Assembly: GCF_018343665.1 (NCBI RefSeq)
Contig: NZ_JAGYPM010000002.1
Span: forward strand, 888,644 to 952,643
DNA: 64,000 nt
DNA from: Cytobacillus citreus
Lineage (GTDB): Bacteria > Bacillota > Bacilli > Bacillales > Cytobacillaceae
Reading direction: 5' to 3'
In this document: positions 15,819-23,736 of the stretch, in pieces
How positions within the stretch are numbered: the stretch's first letter is position 1
How the letters are laid out: the number at the start of each line of letters is the position of its first letter
The notes under the pieces: model-generated
The model's input: only the letters and a program-made list of their open reading frames with translations
Told to the model about the DNA's origin: nothing
Databases searched by the model: none
Made by a program: the position numbers and the translations under genes

Positions 15819-16658
15819 CTATTTTTCAGGATTATCAAGAGTGCAAATAGCTGCTGGACGTTTGATTCTGAGTACGACTGTTTCATACACTCGAAATGGA
15901 TGATTCATTCCTTCATCTCCAAGATATGCTATTTCAAAATCCTCAGAAACGGCCATATCGAGATTATTTCTCCCTGTGTTAATGAGTACGCCAGTTTTTC
16001 CTTTTAAAACGGGTGATTGAAATACACCATCTGTAACAAGCTCACGGACATGTTCAATTTCCAATACATTTGTATCCTTATGTACACGGTGCAACAGTGA
16101 ATAAAGTTCTGGTGACAAAACGAGTGCGTAAGGACCATTATGGTTCATTTCGAGTAATTTATTTCTTGCATCCACAATATCCTGAAAGGCACTTCCTGAC
16201 TCATACCAATTTCTAATTAAATGGGTTAGCCTGCCTTTGACATTCATTAATCCAGGAATATCAAATTCCTTTGATCCATGAAATATCAATTGGTCCTCTA
16301 AAATGGCGACATCACGAGAAGCATTGGCAGCACTTGAAAAATCAATAGGAATGTCTAAAACCTTTGCTTGCTCAATATCACGCCAATAAAGAACAAAATC
16401 TTTATAAAGCATAGGAATCGTATAATTTACACGTTTGCCAGGTTCGATATTTGTATCAAACGAGCCTTGAAAATCTATTTTTGCTTCGTGATTTTCTACA
16501 TAAATATCATTAAAAATGCTCTGTACCCCTCTCCCAAGCGGTCCATATAATTCGATAAACCTGCGCCCAACTAATTGTCTTCGTGCTGCATCAATCACGA
16601 TTTGCTGCAAATGATTTTATTCCGAATCTGAAAAGGGTAAATCTGGTGTATAACTCAT
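15819..16658 (-). CDS. Encapsulin shell protein (family 1, IMEF type) with an early in-frame TAA
   Basis: This HK97-fold nanocompartment shell protein shows ARRQLVGRRFIELYGPLG, the SAANASRDVAILEDQLIFHG block and the MNHPFRVYETVVLRIKRP ending, close to the IMEF encapsulin of Quasibacillus thermotolerans. The natural start appears to be ATG 16656-16658 after GAGGAG, giving MSYTPDLPFSDSE, but codon 14 (16617-16619) is TAA. The frame reopens at once and the downstream open part could start at TTG 16610 (263 residues), losing the N-terminal arm and part of the first helix. Full length would be 279 residues, as expected for the family. Confidence 0.9.
16617..16619 (-). other. Premature ochre codon in the encapsulin frame
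   Basis: The codons read GAT TCG GAA TAA AAT CAT TTG CAG. The residues on both sides align with encapsulin N-termini, so one codon is a stop where a hydrophobic residue is usual. It is either a real nonsense mutation or a sequencing error. Confidence 0.85.
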
Positions 16659-16703
16659 CTCTTTCTCCTCACTTTTTTATTTAAATAAGTTTAAGTTTTT
16701 CCA

Positions 16704-16893
16704 AGTTAGAGAACTGTCTAGCTCCAGCGCCTCCCCCCGACGTACAGGACGTACTAGTGTCGGCAATGCGACAGGACGTCGCGTTTTTGTCGACCTCGAG
16801 GTCACAAGCCAATCCTCCCAGAAAGGTAAAGTACACCTTTCCGGGAGGGTTCGTCTTGTGCTTGTCGGGGGTGACCAAGGCGCTTACGCATTT
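16704..16893 (+). repeat. R2 dispersed repeat, copy 2
   Basis: It runs from AGTTAGAGAACTGTCTAG through GCTCCAGCGCC, an extra GACGTACAGGACGTACTAGT insert, the CCCAGAAAGGT...ACCTTTCCGGGAGG hairpin and CTTGTCGGGGGTGACCAAGG to GCGCTTACGC. It separates the IMEF cargo gene from the encapsulin gene. Confidence 0.88.
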
Positions 16894-16894
16894 C

Positions 16895-17458
16895 TTATGT
16901 TTTTAAACTGCCAACAGTAAAATCTTTTTTTATTGAACTGACTTTCTTGCCTTGTGCATCATTAGGGAGGGCTAAATGATCATGGTCTTTATCATGATGT
17001 GCATGAGGATCCACATAATTATGGTCAAATCGCTTATTAATCTCCAATAGCATTTCTTTTACTTGCTGATAATCATGATAGGCATCCGTTCTTAATTTTT
17101 TTAATAATGTACTCCGTTCTTCATCCGTAAACTGAAAAAGTGCTAAATCAAGGTGCTCAACAAAATTATGTAAACCAAACTTTTCAAGGTTTAACTCTTG
17201 TAGAAGTCGATTAAATTCATTATTTGTCGGTGAAAATGCTTGTACATCCTCCATACTTTCAAATTTTGAAATAAGAGGGATCAAGACGTCTAACCGTGAA
17301 AGCCTCTGTTCCTCTTCCTCATAAATATGATGGTAGTAAAGGCGTTCATGGTCGTCTTTTGCAAATTCAATTACCGGATCAAGCATACTCATAAATTTTT
17401 CAATAGCTTCCTTTGTAGTTGAAAAAATTCGATTAAAGATATCTAACTCATCCTTCAA
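16895..17458 (-). CDS. IMEF encapsulin cargo (iron-mineralising ferritin-like protein)
   Basis: This 187-residue protein is of the IMEF (iron-mineralising encapsulin-associated Firmicute) family, a helical ferritin-like ferroxidase stored inside encapsulin shells. Helical segments rich in Glu and His (DHERLYYHHIYEEEE, FGLHNFVEHLDLALFQF) could supply the iron site. A His/Asp-rich linker (HAHHDKDHDH) leads to the C-terminal targeting tag DFTVGSLKT. Translation starts at TTG 17458 behind GGGAGGTG. It is the first gene of a minus-strand unit followed by encapsulin and ferredoxin, although repeat R2 copy 2 intervenes. Confidence 0.93.
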   Translation of the reverse strand: MKDELDIFNRIFSTTKEAIEKFMSMLDPVIEFAKDDHERLYYHHIYEEEEQRLSRLDVLIPLISKFESMEDVQAFSPTNNEFNRLLQELNLEKFGLHNFVEHLDLALFQFTDEERSTLLKKLRTDAYHDYQQVKEMLLEINKRFDHNYVDPHAHHDKDHDHLALPNDAQGKKVSSIKKDFTVGSLKT

Positions 17459-17478
17459 TAATTAACACCTCCCAGCTA

Positions 17479-17495
17479 ATAATCGTTACCATTAT
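17479..17495 (-). promoter_or_regulatory. Weak Fur-like site upstream of IMEF
   Basis: ATAATCGTTACCATTAT (read on the plus strand) is an imperfect dyad matching 13 of 17 core Fur positions in the opposite orientation. It lies about 20-37 bp before the IMEF start codon. It could be a degenerate Fur or other metalloregulator site. Confidence 0.3.
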
Positions 17496-17595
17496 GGTCA
17501 ATCGCTATTGGATTTATTACTTTTTCATTGGTTATGTTGATGATTTTTGTTGAGAAATTGCCTGTAAGAGTTTTTTGAAAATTTGCTAAAAATAA

Positions 17596-17646
17596 ATTGA
17601 CTATCCAGTCAATCGGATTTACAATGATATTGACTGAACAGTCAAT
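17596..17646 (+). promoter_or_regulatory. Promoter with two TetR-type operators
   Basis: TTGACT (17597-17602), a 17-bp spacer and TACAAT (17620-17625). Operator 1 ATTGACTATCCAGTCAAT (17596-17613) covers the -35 region and operator 2 ATTGACTGAACAGTCAAT (17629-17646) the start region. Their centres are 33 bp apart. The TetR gene is the third gene of the operon. Confidence 0.85.
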
Positions 17647-17679
17647 TGGTGGATTATCCGAGTAGAGGAGGGTTCATGT

Positions 17680-18552
17680 ATGGCAATTGTAGAATTAAGG
17701 AATTTAACAAAATCGTATAGAAAAAACAGGGGTATTATCGATGTTTCTTTTTCAATTGAGGAAGGTGAAGTATTTGGATTTATCGGTCCGAATGGAGCAG
17801 GAAAAAGTACAACAATCAGAACTCTATTGAACTTTATCTATCCTACGAGCGGGAGTGCAACGATTTTTGGTAAGAATATTATTAAACATTCACAGGAAAT
17901 TCGGCAAAATATTGGATACTTGCCGTCAGAAATCCACTATTACGATGATATGAAGGTAGTCGATTTATTGAAATACTCAGCACGGTTTCATAAAAAATTT
18001 AGTGCAGAAAGAATGAAGGAATTGGCTTCTAGGCTTGATCTCGATGTAAATCGGAAAATCGAGGATCTTTCGTTTGGAAACAGGAAAAAGGTTGGGATTG
18101 TGCAAGCATTGCTTCATGAGCCTAAGCTTATTATTTTAGATGAACCAACAAGCGGATTAGATCCATTAATACAGAATCACTTTTTTGACCTACTTAAAGA
18201 AGAGAGAGACAATGGGGCGACGATCTTTTTCTCGTCACATATTCTAAGTGAAGTCCAAAAAATGTGTGATCGTGTGGCAATAATTAAGGATGGTAAGCTT
18301 GTTACGGTAGAAACAATTGAGCATTTAACAAAGAATAAGGTGAAAAATATTACGCTAACTCTTGAACATCCAGAACAGCTTCATTTTGAACTGAACGGAA
18401 TGATCAAAAAAGAAGTAAATGGGAATGCAGTTACCTTGCTTTACAGTGGAGATATTAAGGCACTTCTCAAGCGTTTAAATGATTTGCCGGTTCAAGATGT
18501 ATTGATTGAAGAGCCGACCTTGGAAGAAGTATTCATGCACTATTATGAATAG
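17680..18552 (+). CDS. ABC transporter ATP-binding protein (ABC-2 type exporter)
   Basis: This 290-residue ATPase of the CcmA/drug-exporter group has Walker A GPNGAGKST, a degenerate signature LSFGNRKKVGIVQAL, Walker B LIILDEPTSGLDP and the H-loop SSHILSEV. A C-terminal extension of about 80 residues is typical of this group. The permease gene follows 15 bp downstream and a TetR gene follows that. The pair should form a self-contained exporter for a hydrophobic compound or antibiotic, induced when TetR leaves the two upstream operators. Confidence 0.92.
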   Translation: MAIVELRNLTKSYRKNRGIIDVSFSIEEGEVFGFIGPNGAGKSTTIRTLLNFIYPTSGSATIFGKNIIKHSQEIRQNIGYLPSEIHYYDDMKVVDLLKYSARFHKKFSAERMKELASRLDLDVNRKIEDLSFGNRKKVGIVQALLHEPKLIILDEPTSGLDPLIQNHFFDLLKEERDNGATIFFSSHILSEVQKMCDRVAIIKDGKLVTVETIEHLTKNKVKNITLTLEHPEQLHFELNGMIKKEVNGNAVTLLYSGDIKALLKRLNDLPVQDVLIEEPTLEEVFMHYYE

Positions 18553-18567
18553 TAAGGAGTGAGACAG

Positions 18568-19389
18568 ATGATTTTTATGAGAGAGTTGAAACGAAGCCGG
18601 AAATCGTTAATCATTTGGAGCCTTGTACTTGCAGGGTTAATCATATGGCTTTTAAGCATATTTCCACAGTTTGCTGAAGGTCAAAAATCGATGAATGATC
18701 TTTTTGAAGCGTATCCAGAATCAATGAAACAAATGTTTGGAATGGATAGGATTAACCTAGGGACATTAATTGGCTTTTATGGGATTGAAATCTATATGAT
18801 GACAACTCTATTAGGAACTATTTATTCCGCGCTTTTAGCTTCTAATATTCTGGCAAAGGAAGAGAACGAAAAAACGATAGAATTTTTGCTCTCCAAGCCG
18901 GTATCAAGAGGCCGAATCGTTTTAGAAAAGCTCCTTGCTGTTGTTGTAAATATCGTGATCTTAAACATTGTTTCAACCATTTCAAGTTTAATAGGTTTTC
19001 AGTTTACGAAGGATGCTGATGTACCAGGAAAAACATTTGCCTTGTTAATTATCGCGACACTTTTATTGCATTTAACATTTGCGGCCATTTCCTTCATGCT
19101 TTCATCGTTAATGAGGAAAACGAGGAATACATTATCGGCATCGCTTGCCATTGTCATCGTTACCTACTTCTTAAATGTGATGTCAGGCTTATCGGAGGAC
19201 TTGGATGTCTTAAAATATTTTAGTCCGTTTAAGTATGTAGATGCGGCTAATATTATCAATGAAAATATGTTAGAACCCATTTTTATAGTCCTCATGGCTG
19301 CTATTATCATTTTTAGTATTTTCACTGCATTTATGGTATATAGAAAAAAGACATTGCCGTTTAATTGGTCATGTGGTGCTAAACAATAA
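18568..19389 (+). CDS. ABC-2 type exporter permease
   Basis: This 273-residue membrane protein has about six TM helices and the ABC-2 layout: a cytoplasmic start (FMRELKRSRKSLIIW), a first TM helix, a long loop, then the EENEKTIEFLLSKPVSR coupling segment. ATG 18568 is 8 nt from AAGGAG; the in-frame GTG at 18559 overlaps that box. It works with the ATPase encoded 15 bp upstream. A 25-bp piece of the gene is duplicated at 14764-14788. Confidence 0.9.
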   Translation: MIFMRELKRSRKSLIIWSLVLAGLIIWLLSIFPQFAEGQKSMNDLFEAYPESMKQMFGMDRINLGTLIGFYGIEIYMMTTLLGTIYSALLASNILAKEENEKTIEFLLSKPVSRGRIVLEKLLAVVVNIVILNIVSTISSLIGFQFTKDADVPGKTFALLIIATLLLHLTFAAISFMLSSLMRKTRNTLSASLAIVIVTYFLNVMSGLSEDLDVLKYFSPFKYVDAANIINENMLEPIFIVLMAAIIIFSIFTAFMVYRKKTLPFNWSCGAKQ

Positions 19390-19405
19390 TAAGAGGTGTT
19401 CGTCA

Positions 19406-20056
19406 TTGTATTCAGCTTTCGAAAAGCAGCCCCAGGAAAAAAAAGATCTAATTATAAAAGTGGCGTATGAGGAATTTGTGAAGAATGGATATGAGAAGAC
19501 CACTACAGATATCATTACAAGTAGAGCAGGAATTTCCAAAGGGCTCCTTTTTCATTATTTTAAGAGTAAGAAAAACTTATATCTTTATTTAGTCAATTAT
19601 GGAATAGAGATTCTCACTGAAGTAACGATGAAGGAACTAAAGGAAGTTAAATCTGATGATTTCTTTGAAAGGGTAAAAGAAATCTATTTATTAAAACGCG
19701 ATTTTACACAACAATATTTGCATGAAACGATGTTAATCACAGATGCTTTCATTAATCCACCTGTAGCCGTGAAAACGGAAATGGAAAAATTAATGACGAA
19801 GTTTTATGAAACATACCAAAAAGACTTTATGCTTGAACATATTTATCTTAAGGATCTTATTCAAACGGATAGGCTTAGAGAAAATGTCTCGGTTGATACA
19901 GTAATCAATATGACGATGTTTATTAGCGAACAGCTAGGTAATAAATATCAAGCGCTTTATAAAAGTAATCAATATAATTTTTTCCATGAGCCAGATCCTC
20001 TCGTACAAGAATTAAATGATTATCTTCAGATTGTGAAAAATGGAGTTTATAAGTAG
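19406..20056 (+). CDS. TetR-family repressor of the ABC exporter
   Basis: This 216-residue regulator has an N-terminal TetR helix-turn-helix at about residues 12-58 (KVAYEEFVKNGYEKTTTDII and ISKGLLFHYFKSKKNLY) and a ligand-binding helical C-terminus. The TTG at 19406 with AAGAGGTG upstream is chosen; the longer frame starting inside the permease gene is unlikely. It very probably binds the two ATTGACT-N4-AGTCAAT palindromes in the operon promoter, giving autoregulation and ligand-induced export. The ligand is unknown. Confidence 0.9.
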   Translation: MYSAFEKQPQEKKDLIIKVAYEEFVKNGYEKTTTDIITSRAGISKGLLFHYFKSKKNLYLYLVNYGIEILTEVTMKELKEVKSDDFFERVKEIYLLKRDFTQQYLHETMLITDAFINPPVAVKTEMEKLMTKFYETYQKDFMLEHIYLKDLIQTDRLRENVSVDTVINMTMFISEQLGNKYQALYKSNQYNFFHEPDPLVQELNDYLQIVKNGVYK

Positions 20057-20250
20057 TTGGGGAAATTTCGCAAATTTCTTGGTTTTGCTTGTACAGGAAT
20101 TTATCAAAGCTTTTCACTGCTATAGTATGTTACTAAATATAAAAATTTCTTATAAGCGAACAGCAAACCCCTGAGCCAATTGGCCTCAGGGGATTGGCAT
20201 AAAGGTTTATAGCAATAATAGATTGGATGAACCTGAGGGAGGTGGACGAA

Positions 20251-21543
20251 TTGTATAAGCAAAGAATAATGACTCTGATATTATGTTTAGTTTTTTTTAC
20301 CGTAACTTTAGCTTGCCAATCGGAAAAAATACCCCCTGCAGAAAAAACACAGCCGCAGGAGAATGCCTCACACCCTAAAGAGGAGAAGCCTCCCCAAACT
20401 GCATATCTGGATGAAGTAATGGCAAGAGCACAAAAAGGGATGACGTCAGATAGTCCGTATAATGTGTTGAATAGCTCGATGAAACAAGTTAAAGCCGAGT
20501 GGGGAGAGCCAGATCAAGTCGATAAAGTGGGATTTGGTTATTATGCAACCTACAAGAACAAGAATGTTGTTCTAGGGTTTAATGAGTTAGGACAGGTATT
20601 TGATATCCGTTCCTACGCGAAAGATTTAAGAACCGTTACGGTTAAAGAGGCAGAAGAAGCTTTTGGTGAGCCAATGGATATTAGAATGGTAAATGATGAG
20701 TATATTTATGTATATAAATTAAATGAAAGCATTGAACTGAAACTGATTATACCAAAAAACATGAAGGGAATTGATCATATATCTGTTTTCAATTCACAAA
20801 GGAAAATCGTAAATAAGCATACAGATGACGAGTATAAACTAGATATAAAAGGAAAATCGAATCAGCTAACAGCCCAAGCTTGGGGAAAAATGCAAAATTG
20901 GCGAGAGCAAATTGTTCAGTTCTCCAATGAGCATGAAAATGTGTACACAAATGGCCCTAATAAAAAAATGGTGGCTTTAACATTTGATGATGGACCAGAT
21001 GAGATTGTCACTCCAGCTATAATTGATATATTAAATGAATATAAGGTTAAGGGTAATTTTTTCTTTTTAGGCAGCGAGGTAAAGAAATACCCGGATGTCG
21101 TAAAGGAAGCCTATGTTAAAGGTAATTTAGTTTTGAGCCATAGCTACAATCACGTCGATTTAACAAGCTTAAGTAAAGAAAAGATTCAAGCGGAAGTGGA
21201 CCAGGCAGGAAATGCTATTCAAGCAGTAATAGGGCAAGAGCCAGCTATTCTCCGCACGCCATATGGAGAAACGAATGATAAGGTTGCGTCCATCGCTGAA
21301 CAAGAAGGCTATTCCATCGTTCTGTGGTCCATTGACACACTTGACTGGTCACAAAAGGAGTCTAGTAATATTGTAAACAACGTAATCGAAAATGTTCGAA
21401 ATGGGGATATCATTCTAATGCATTCTGATTCCGAAAAGACAGAGACGGCAAAAGCACTCCCTCTTATTATTGAAGCATTGCAAGAACAGAATTTTGAGAT
21501 AGTAGATCTAGAAACATTATTAGGAGTAAAAGCATATCAGTAA
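20251..21543 (+). CDS. Secreted polysaccharide deacetylase with a YjgB-like (DUF4309) domain
   Basis: This 430-residue surface protein starts at TTG behind GAGGGAGGTGG. A signal peptide ends in VTLAC, an imperfect lipobox, so it may be a lipoprotein. A YjgB/DUF4309-like domain spans about residues 50-190 (SSMKQVKAEWGEPDQV and the GFGYYATYKNKNV block). A NodB catalytic domain fills the C-terminal half with TFDDGP, the metal-binding SHSYNHVD, RTPYGE, SIDTLDW and ILMHSD motifs. It should remove N-acetyl groups from peptidoglycan, chitin or a similar wall polymer. All expected catalytic residues are visible. Confidence 0.92.
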   Translation: MYKQRIMTLILCLVFFTVTLACQSEKIPPAEKTQPQENASHPKEEKPPQTAYLDEVMARAQKGMTSDSPYNVLNSSMKQVKAEWGEPDQVDKVGFGYYATYKNKNVVLGFNELGQVFDIRSYAKDLRTVTVKEAEEAFGEPMDIRMVNDEYIYVYKLNESIELKLIIPKNMKGIDHISVFNSQRKIVNKHTDDEYKLDIKGKSNQLTAQAWGKMQNWREQIVQFSNEHENVYTNGPNKKMVALTFDDGPDEIVTPAIIDILNEYKVKGNFFFLGSEVKKYPDVVKEAYVKGNLVLSHSYNHVDLTSLSKEKIQAEVDQAGNAIQAVIGQEPAILRTPYGETNDKVASIAEQEGYSIVLWSIDTLDWSQKESSNIVNNVIENVRNGDIILMHSDSEKTETAKALPLIIEALQEQNFEIVDLETLLGVKAYQ

Positions 21544-21779
21544 GTAGCGGTGCCCAATTCTTTTGGTGGTTATCGCTCATGAAAGTGATCAGGTGATGCC
21601 AAACGAGTCTGTTTTTGTGTGGGGGTGGTCCCAAAAGCACCTGATTGGTGCCTGCGCAAGGTCTTTTTTTCGAAAACCGGTCACCTTCTCCAATTTAGGA
21701 TTTTGGCTAAGACAATAGGGTTATTCTAAAGAAATTATTGCACTTATATTACCTGAAGTAAACATATATGGGAAATCTA

Positions 21780-21808
21780 TTGTGATATTTATTTTTGCGT
21801 GTTAAAAT
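21780..21808 (+). promoter_or_regulatory. Promoter of the hflX leader
   Basis: TTGTGA (21780-21785), a 17-bp spacer and TAAAAT (21803-21808). Transcription would begin near 21815, just before the leader-peptide ribosome binding site. Bases 21544-21779 hold no recognisable gene. Confidence 0.7.
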
Positions 21809-21814
21809 AAATTC

Positions 21815-22006
21815 AACTTACAAAGAACGGAGGGTTCCCTAGTGTCATATTGCAGACTTCGATTCCAAACTTTTAACCAGTAATTTAATACGGTTAAGGC
21901 TCTGCCTGCTGTGCAGAGTAAACGGGATTGGTCTGCCTTTTTAAGGGAACCTAATTTTTCGGCATACGTGAAAAGAGGGGAGAGACGATTCTCCTCTCTT
22001 TTTTGT
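21815..22006 (+). promoter_or_regulatory. Ribosome-mediated attenuator leader upstream of hflX
   Basis: The leader holds a 13-codon ORF (21842-21883) and two successive terminators. Terminator 1 forms when GCAGAC...ATTCC (21852-21866, inside the uORF) pairs with GGGAT...GTCTGC (21924-21936), ending in CTTTTT. Inner hairpins TTAACC/GGTTAA and CTCTGC/GCAGAG branch from it, and GGTTCCCT pairs with AGGGAACC outside. Terminator 2 is AGAGGGGAGA / TCTCCTCTCT (21974-21999) followed by T-run. A ribosome stalled on the uORF would block terminator 1. Confidence 0.72.
21842..21883 (+). CDS. Leader peptide (uORF) of the hflX attenuator
   Basis: GTG start 7 nt after GGAGGG, encoding MSYCRLRFQTFNQ and stop. 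RLRFxTxNQ closely resembles the Listeria rli53 / lmo0919 leader peptide MTHSMRLRFPTLNQ, at which ribosomes are arrested by lincosamide- or pleuromutilin-type drugs. Its codons form the 5' arm of terminator 1. Confidence 0.75.
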   Translation: MSYCRLRFQTFNQ

Positions 22007-22156
22007 TGTCTAAAAAAATGGAAAAATTTCATATGTTCTAATGGGCTATCTTCATAATTGCCCATCATATGCATGTGAAGACCATTCATCCACCGATTTT
22101 GGATGGTTTGTTAACCATCCTTATTAGGTTTATTTTGTTATATTTTTCGTTTACTC

Positions 22157-22185
22157 AAACACAGGCAGCTAGCTTGTGTTTTTTT
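22157..22185 (+). terminator. Third terminator-like hairpin in the hflX leader
   Basis: The stem AAACACAGGC / GCTTGTGTTT with one wobble is followed by a T-run. It lies between the attenuator and repeat R2 copy 3. Confidence 0.7.
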
Positions 22186-22213
22186 AATAATAAAGGAAAA
22201 CGCAACTTTTTAG

Positions 22214-22347
22214 AGTTAGAGAAATGTCTAGCTCCAGTGCCTACCCCCTCGAGGTCATAAGCCAGTCCGCCAAGAAGGTTAAAGAACAACCTTCTCGTCG
22301 GCCAGTCTTATGCTTGTCGGGGGTGATCAAGGCGCTTACGCTTTTCT
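22214..22347 (+). repeat. R2 dispersed repeat, copy 3
   Basis: A compact copy: GTTAGAGAAATGTCTAG, GCTCCAGTGCC, CGAGGTCATAAGCC, an AAGAAGGTT...AACCTTCTCG hairpin, GGGGGTGATCAAGGCGCTTACGC. It ends 23 bp before hflX. Confidence 0.88.
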
Positions 22348-22370
22348 AATTTGAACGGAGTGATTAATAT

Positions 22371-23624
22371 ATGGAAAGAAAAGCTATTTTAGTAGGTGTG
22401 AATGTAAACAATAATCAAGAAGACTTTGTATACTCGATGCAAGAGCTCGGAAATTTAACTGCTGCATGCAATGTCAACGTACTTGGAAAAATGACGCAGA
22501 ATTTGAATCAAGTAAATAAAAGCCATTACATTGGTACTGGAAAGATACAAGAACTGCATAATTTGCTTAAAGAGAAAGATGCGGATATGGTCATATGCGA
22601 TGATGAGCTATCTCCTTCGCAAATTCGAAATTTAGAATCGGAGCTTGAATGCGAGGTAATAGACCGTACAATGTTAATCTTAGACATTTTTGCAAGTCGG
22701 GCAAAAACGCGAGAGTCCCAGCTTCAAGTAGAAGTGGCAAGGTTAAAATATATGCTTCCTCGACTAATTGGCATGCGCGAATTTTTAGGCCGTCAAGGTG
22801 GAGGGGCAGGGTTAAAAAATAGGGGCGCCGGTGAAACAAAATTAGAGCTTGATCGACGGAAAGTAGAAGAGAAAATTGCTAAATTAACAAAAGAGCTTGA
22901 GAAGTTAGTGGCACAACGTAAAACGCAAAGAAAGAAGCGCACCAAAAATGAGATTCCAGTCGTTTCACTCGTGGGCTACACGAATGCTGGAAAGTCTACG
23001 ATCATGAACGCGATGCTTGAAAAATTCAGTCGAGGAGCAGATAAACAAGTTATTGAAAAGAATATGCTGTTCGCCACTTTAGAAACATCTGTCAGAAAAA
23101 TAAAGCTAAAGAATAATAAAACTTTTTTATTAACGGACACAGTGGGCTTTATCAATAAGCTTCCTCATCATCTCGTAAAAGCATTCCGTTCAACATTAGA
23201 AGAAGTGATAGAAGCAGATTTGCTCATTCATGTGATTGATTATTCGAATCCTTATCATGAGGAACAGAAGAAGCTTACGAATCATGTATTAGCCGATATT
23301 GGTATCAAAGATATTCCGATTATCTATGCCTATAATAAAGCTGATTTAATGGAGGGAAGCTTTCCATCTATTCATCATGATCGAGTATATTTGTCGGCTA
23401 AAAATAGGATTGGATTGGATCAACTAAGCCAACTCATTAGTAATCAAATTTTTGATGATTATATTAATTGTGAATTCCTTATTCCTTACTCAGAAGGAGA
23501 AGTTGTCTCATATTTTAATGAACAAAGTCATGTTCTAACAACTGAATATGAGGCTAGTGGAACGCTCCTCAAGGTGGACTGCAGGAAAGCGGATGCCGAG
23601 AAATATCAGCAGTATATAAGATGA
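22371..23624 (+). CDS. hflX: GTPase HflX (possible antibiotic-resistance HflXr type)
   Basis: This 417-residue ribosome-associated GTPase has an N-terminal HflX subdomain with the glycine-rich RQGGGAGLKNRGAGETKLEL segment, a coiled-coil linker around residues 155-195, then the G domain: G1 GYTNAGKST, G3 DTVGF and G4 NKAD. HflX splits stalled 70S ribosomes; in Listeria the HflXr paralogue gives macrolide/lincosamide resistance and is induced by attenuation. The leader peptide upstream argues that this copy is drug-induced. It is not next to the usual Bacillus hflX neighbours, which also suits a specialised paralogue. A CGGAGTGA box precedes the ATG. Confidence 0.92.
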   Translation: MERKAILVGVNVNNNQEDFVYSMQELGNLTAACNVNVLGKMTQNLNQVNKSHYIGTGKIQELHNLLKEKDADMVICDDELSPSQIRNLESELECEVIDRTMLILDIFASRAKTRESQLQVEVARLKYMLPRLIGMREFLGRQGGGAGLKNRGAGETKLELDRRKVEEKIAKLTKELEKLVAQRKTQRKKRTKNEIPVVSLVGYTNAGKSTIMNAMLEKFSRGADKQVIEKNMLFATLETSVRKIKLKNNKTFLLTDTVGFINKLPHHLVKAFRSTLEEVIEADLLIHVIDYSNPYHEEQKKLTNHVLADIGIKDIPIIYAYNKADLMEGSFPSIHHDRVYLSAKNRIGLDQLSQLISNQIFDDYINCEFLIPYSEGEVVSYFNEQSHVLTTEYEASGTLLKVDCRKADAEKYQQYIR

Positions 23625-23657
23625 ATAGAAAAACTAAAAAACAATTAAAAATAGCTG

Positions 23658-23688
23658 TTGACCTTCACGTTGCGTAAAGGTGTAAATT
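23658..23688 (+). promoter_or_regulatory. MerR-type promoter with 19-bp spacer
   Basis: TTGACC (23658-23663) and TAAATT (23683-23688) are 19 bp apart, longer than normal, and the spacer holds the dyad CCTTCACG-TTG-CGTAAAGG. This is the arrangement activated by MerR-family proteins; the MerR gene follows, so it is probably autoregulated. Confidence 0.75.
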
Positions 23689-23736
23689 TTAATTATAGAA
23701 GGTTTAACTTCTTGAATTAAAAAAGGAGGTGAGCGA

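Noticed and set aside
17479..17495. Confident Fur regulation of the encapsulin operon
   Set aside because: The site is only a partial match; it is listed at low confidence.
20168..20193. Terminator hairpin CCCCTGAG...CTCAGGGG
   Set aside because: A good palindrome but no T-run on either side, so it was not called a terminator.
21815..22006. 6S RNA or a metabolite riboswitch
   Set aside because: The promoter-to-terminator length fits 6S RNA, but the uORF with RLRFxTxNQ and the terminator built from its codons explain the structure better.
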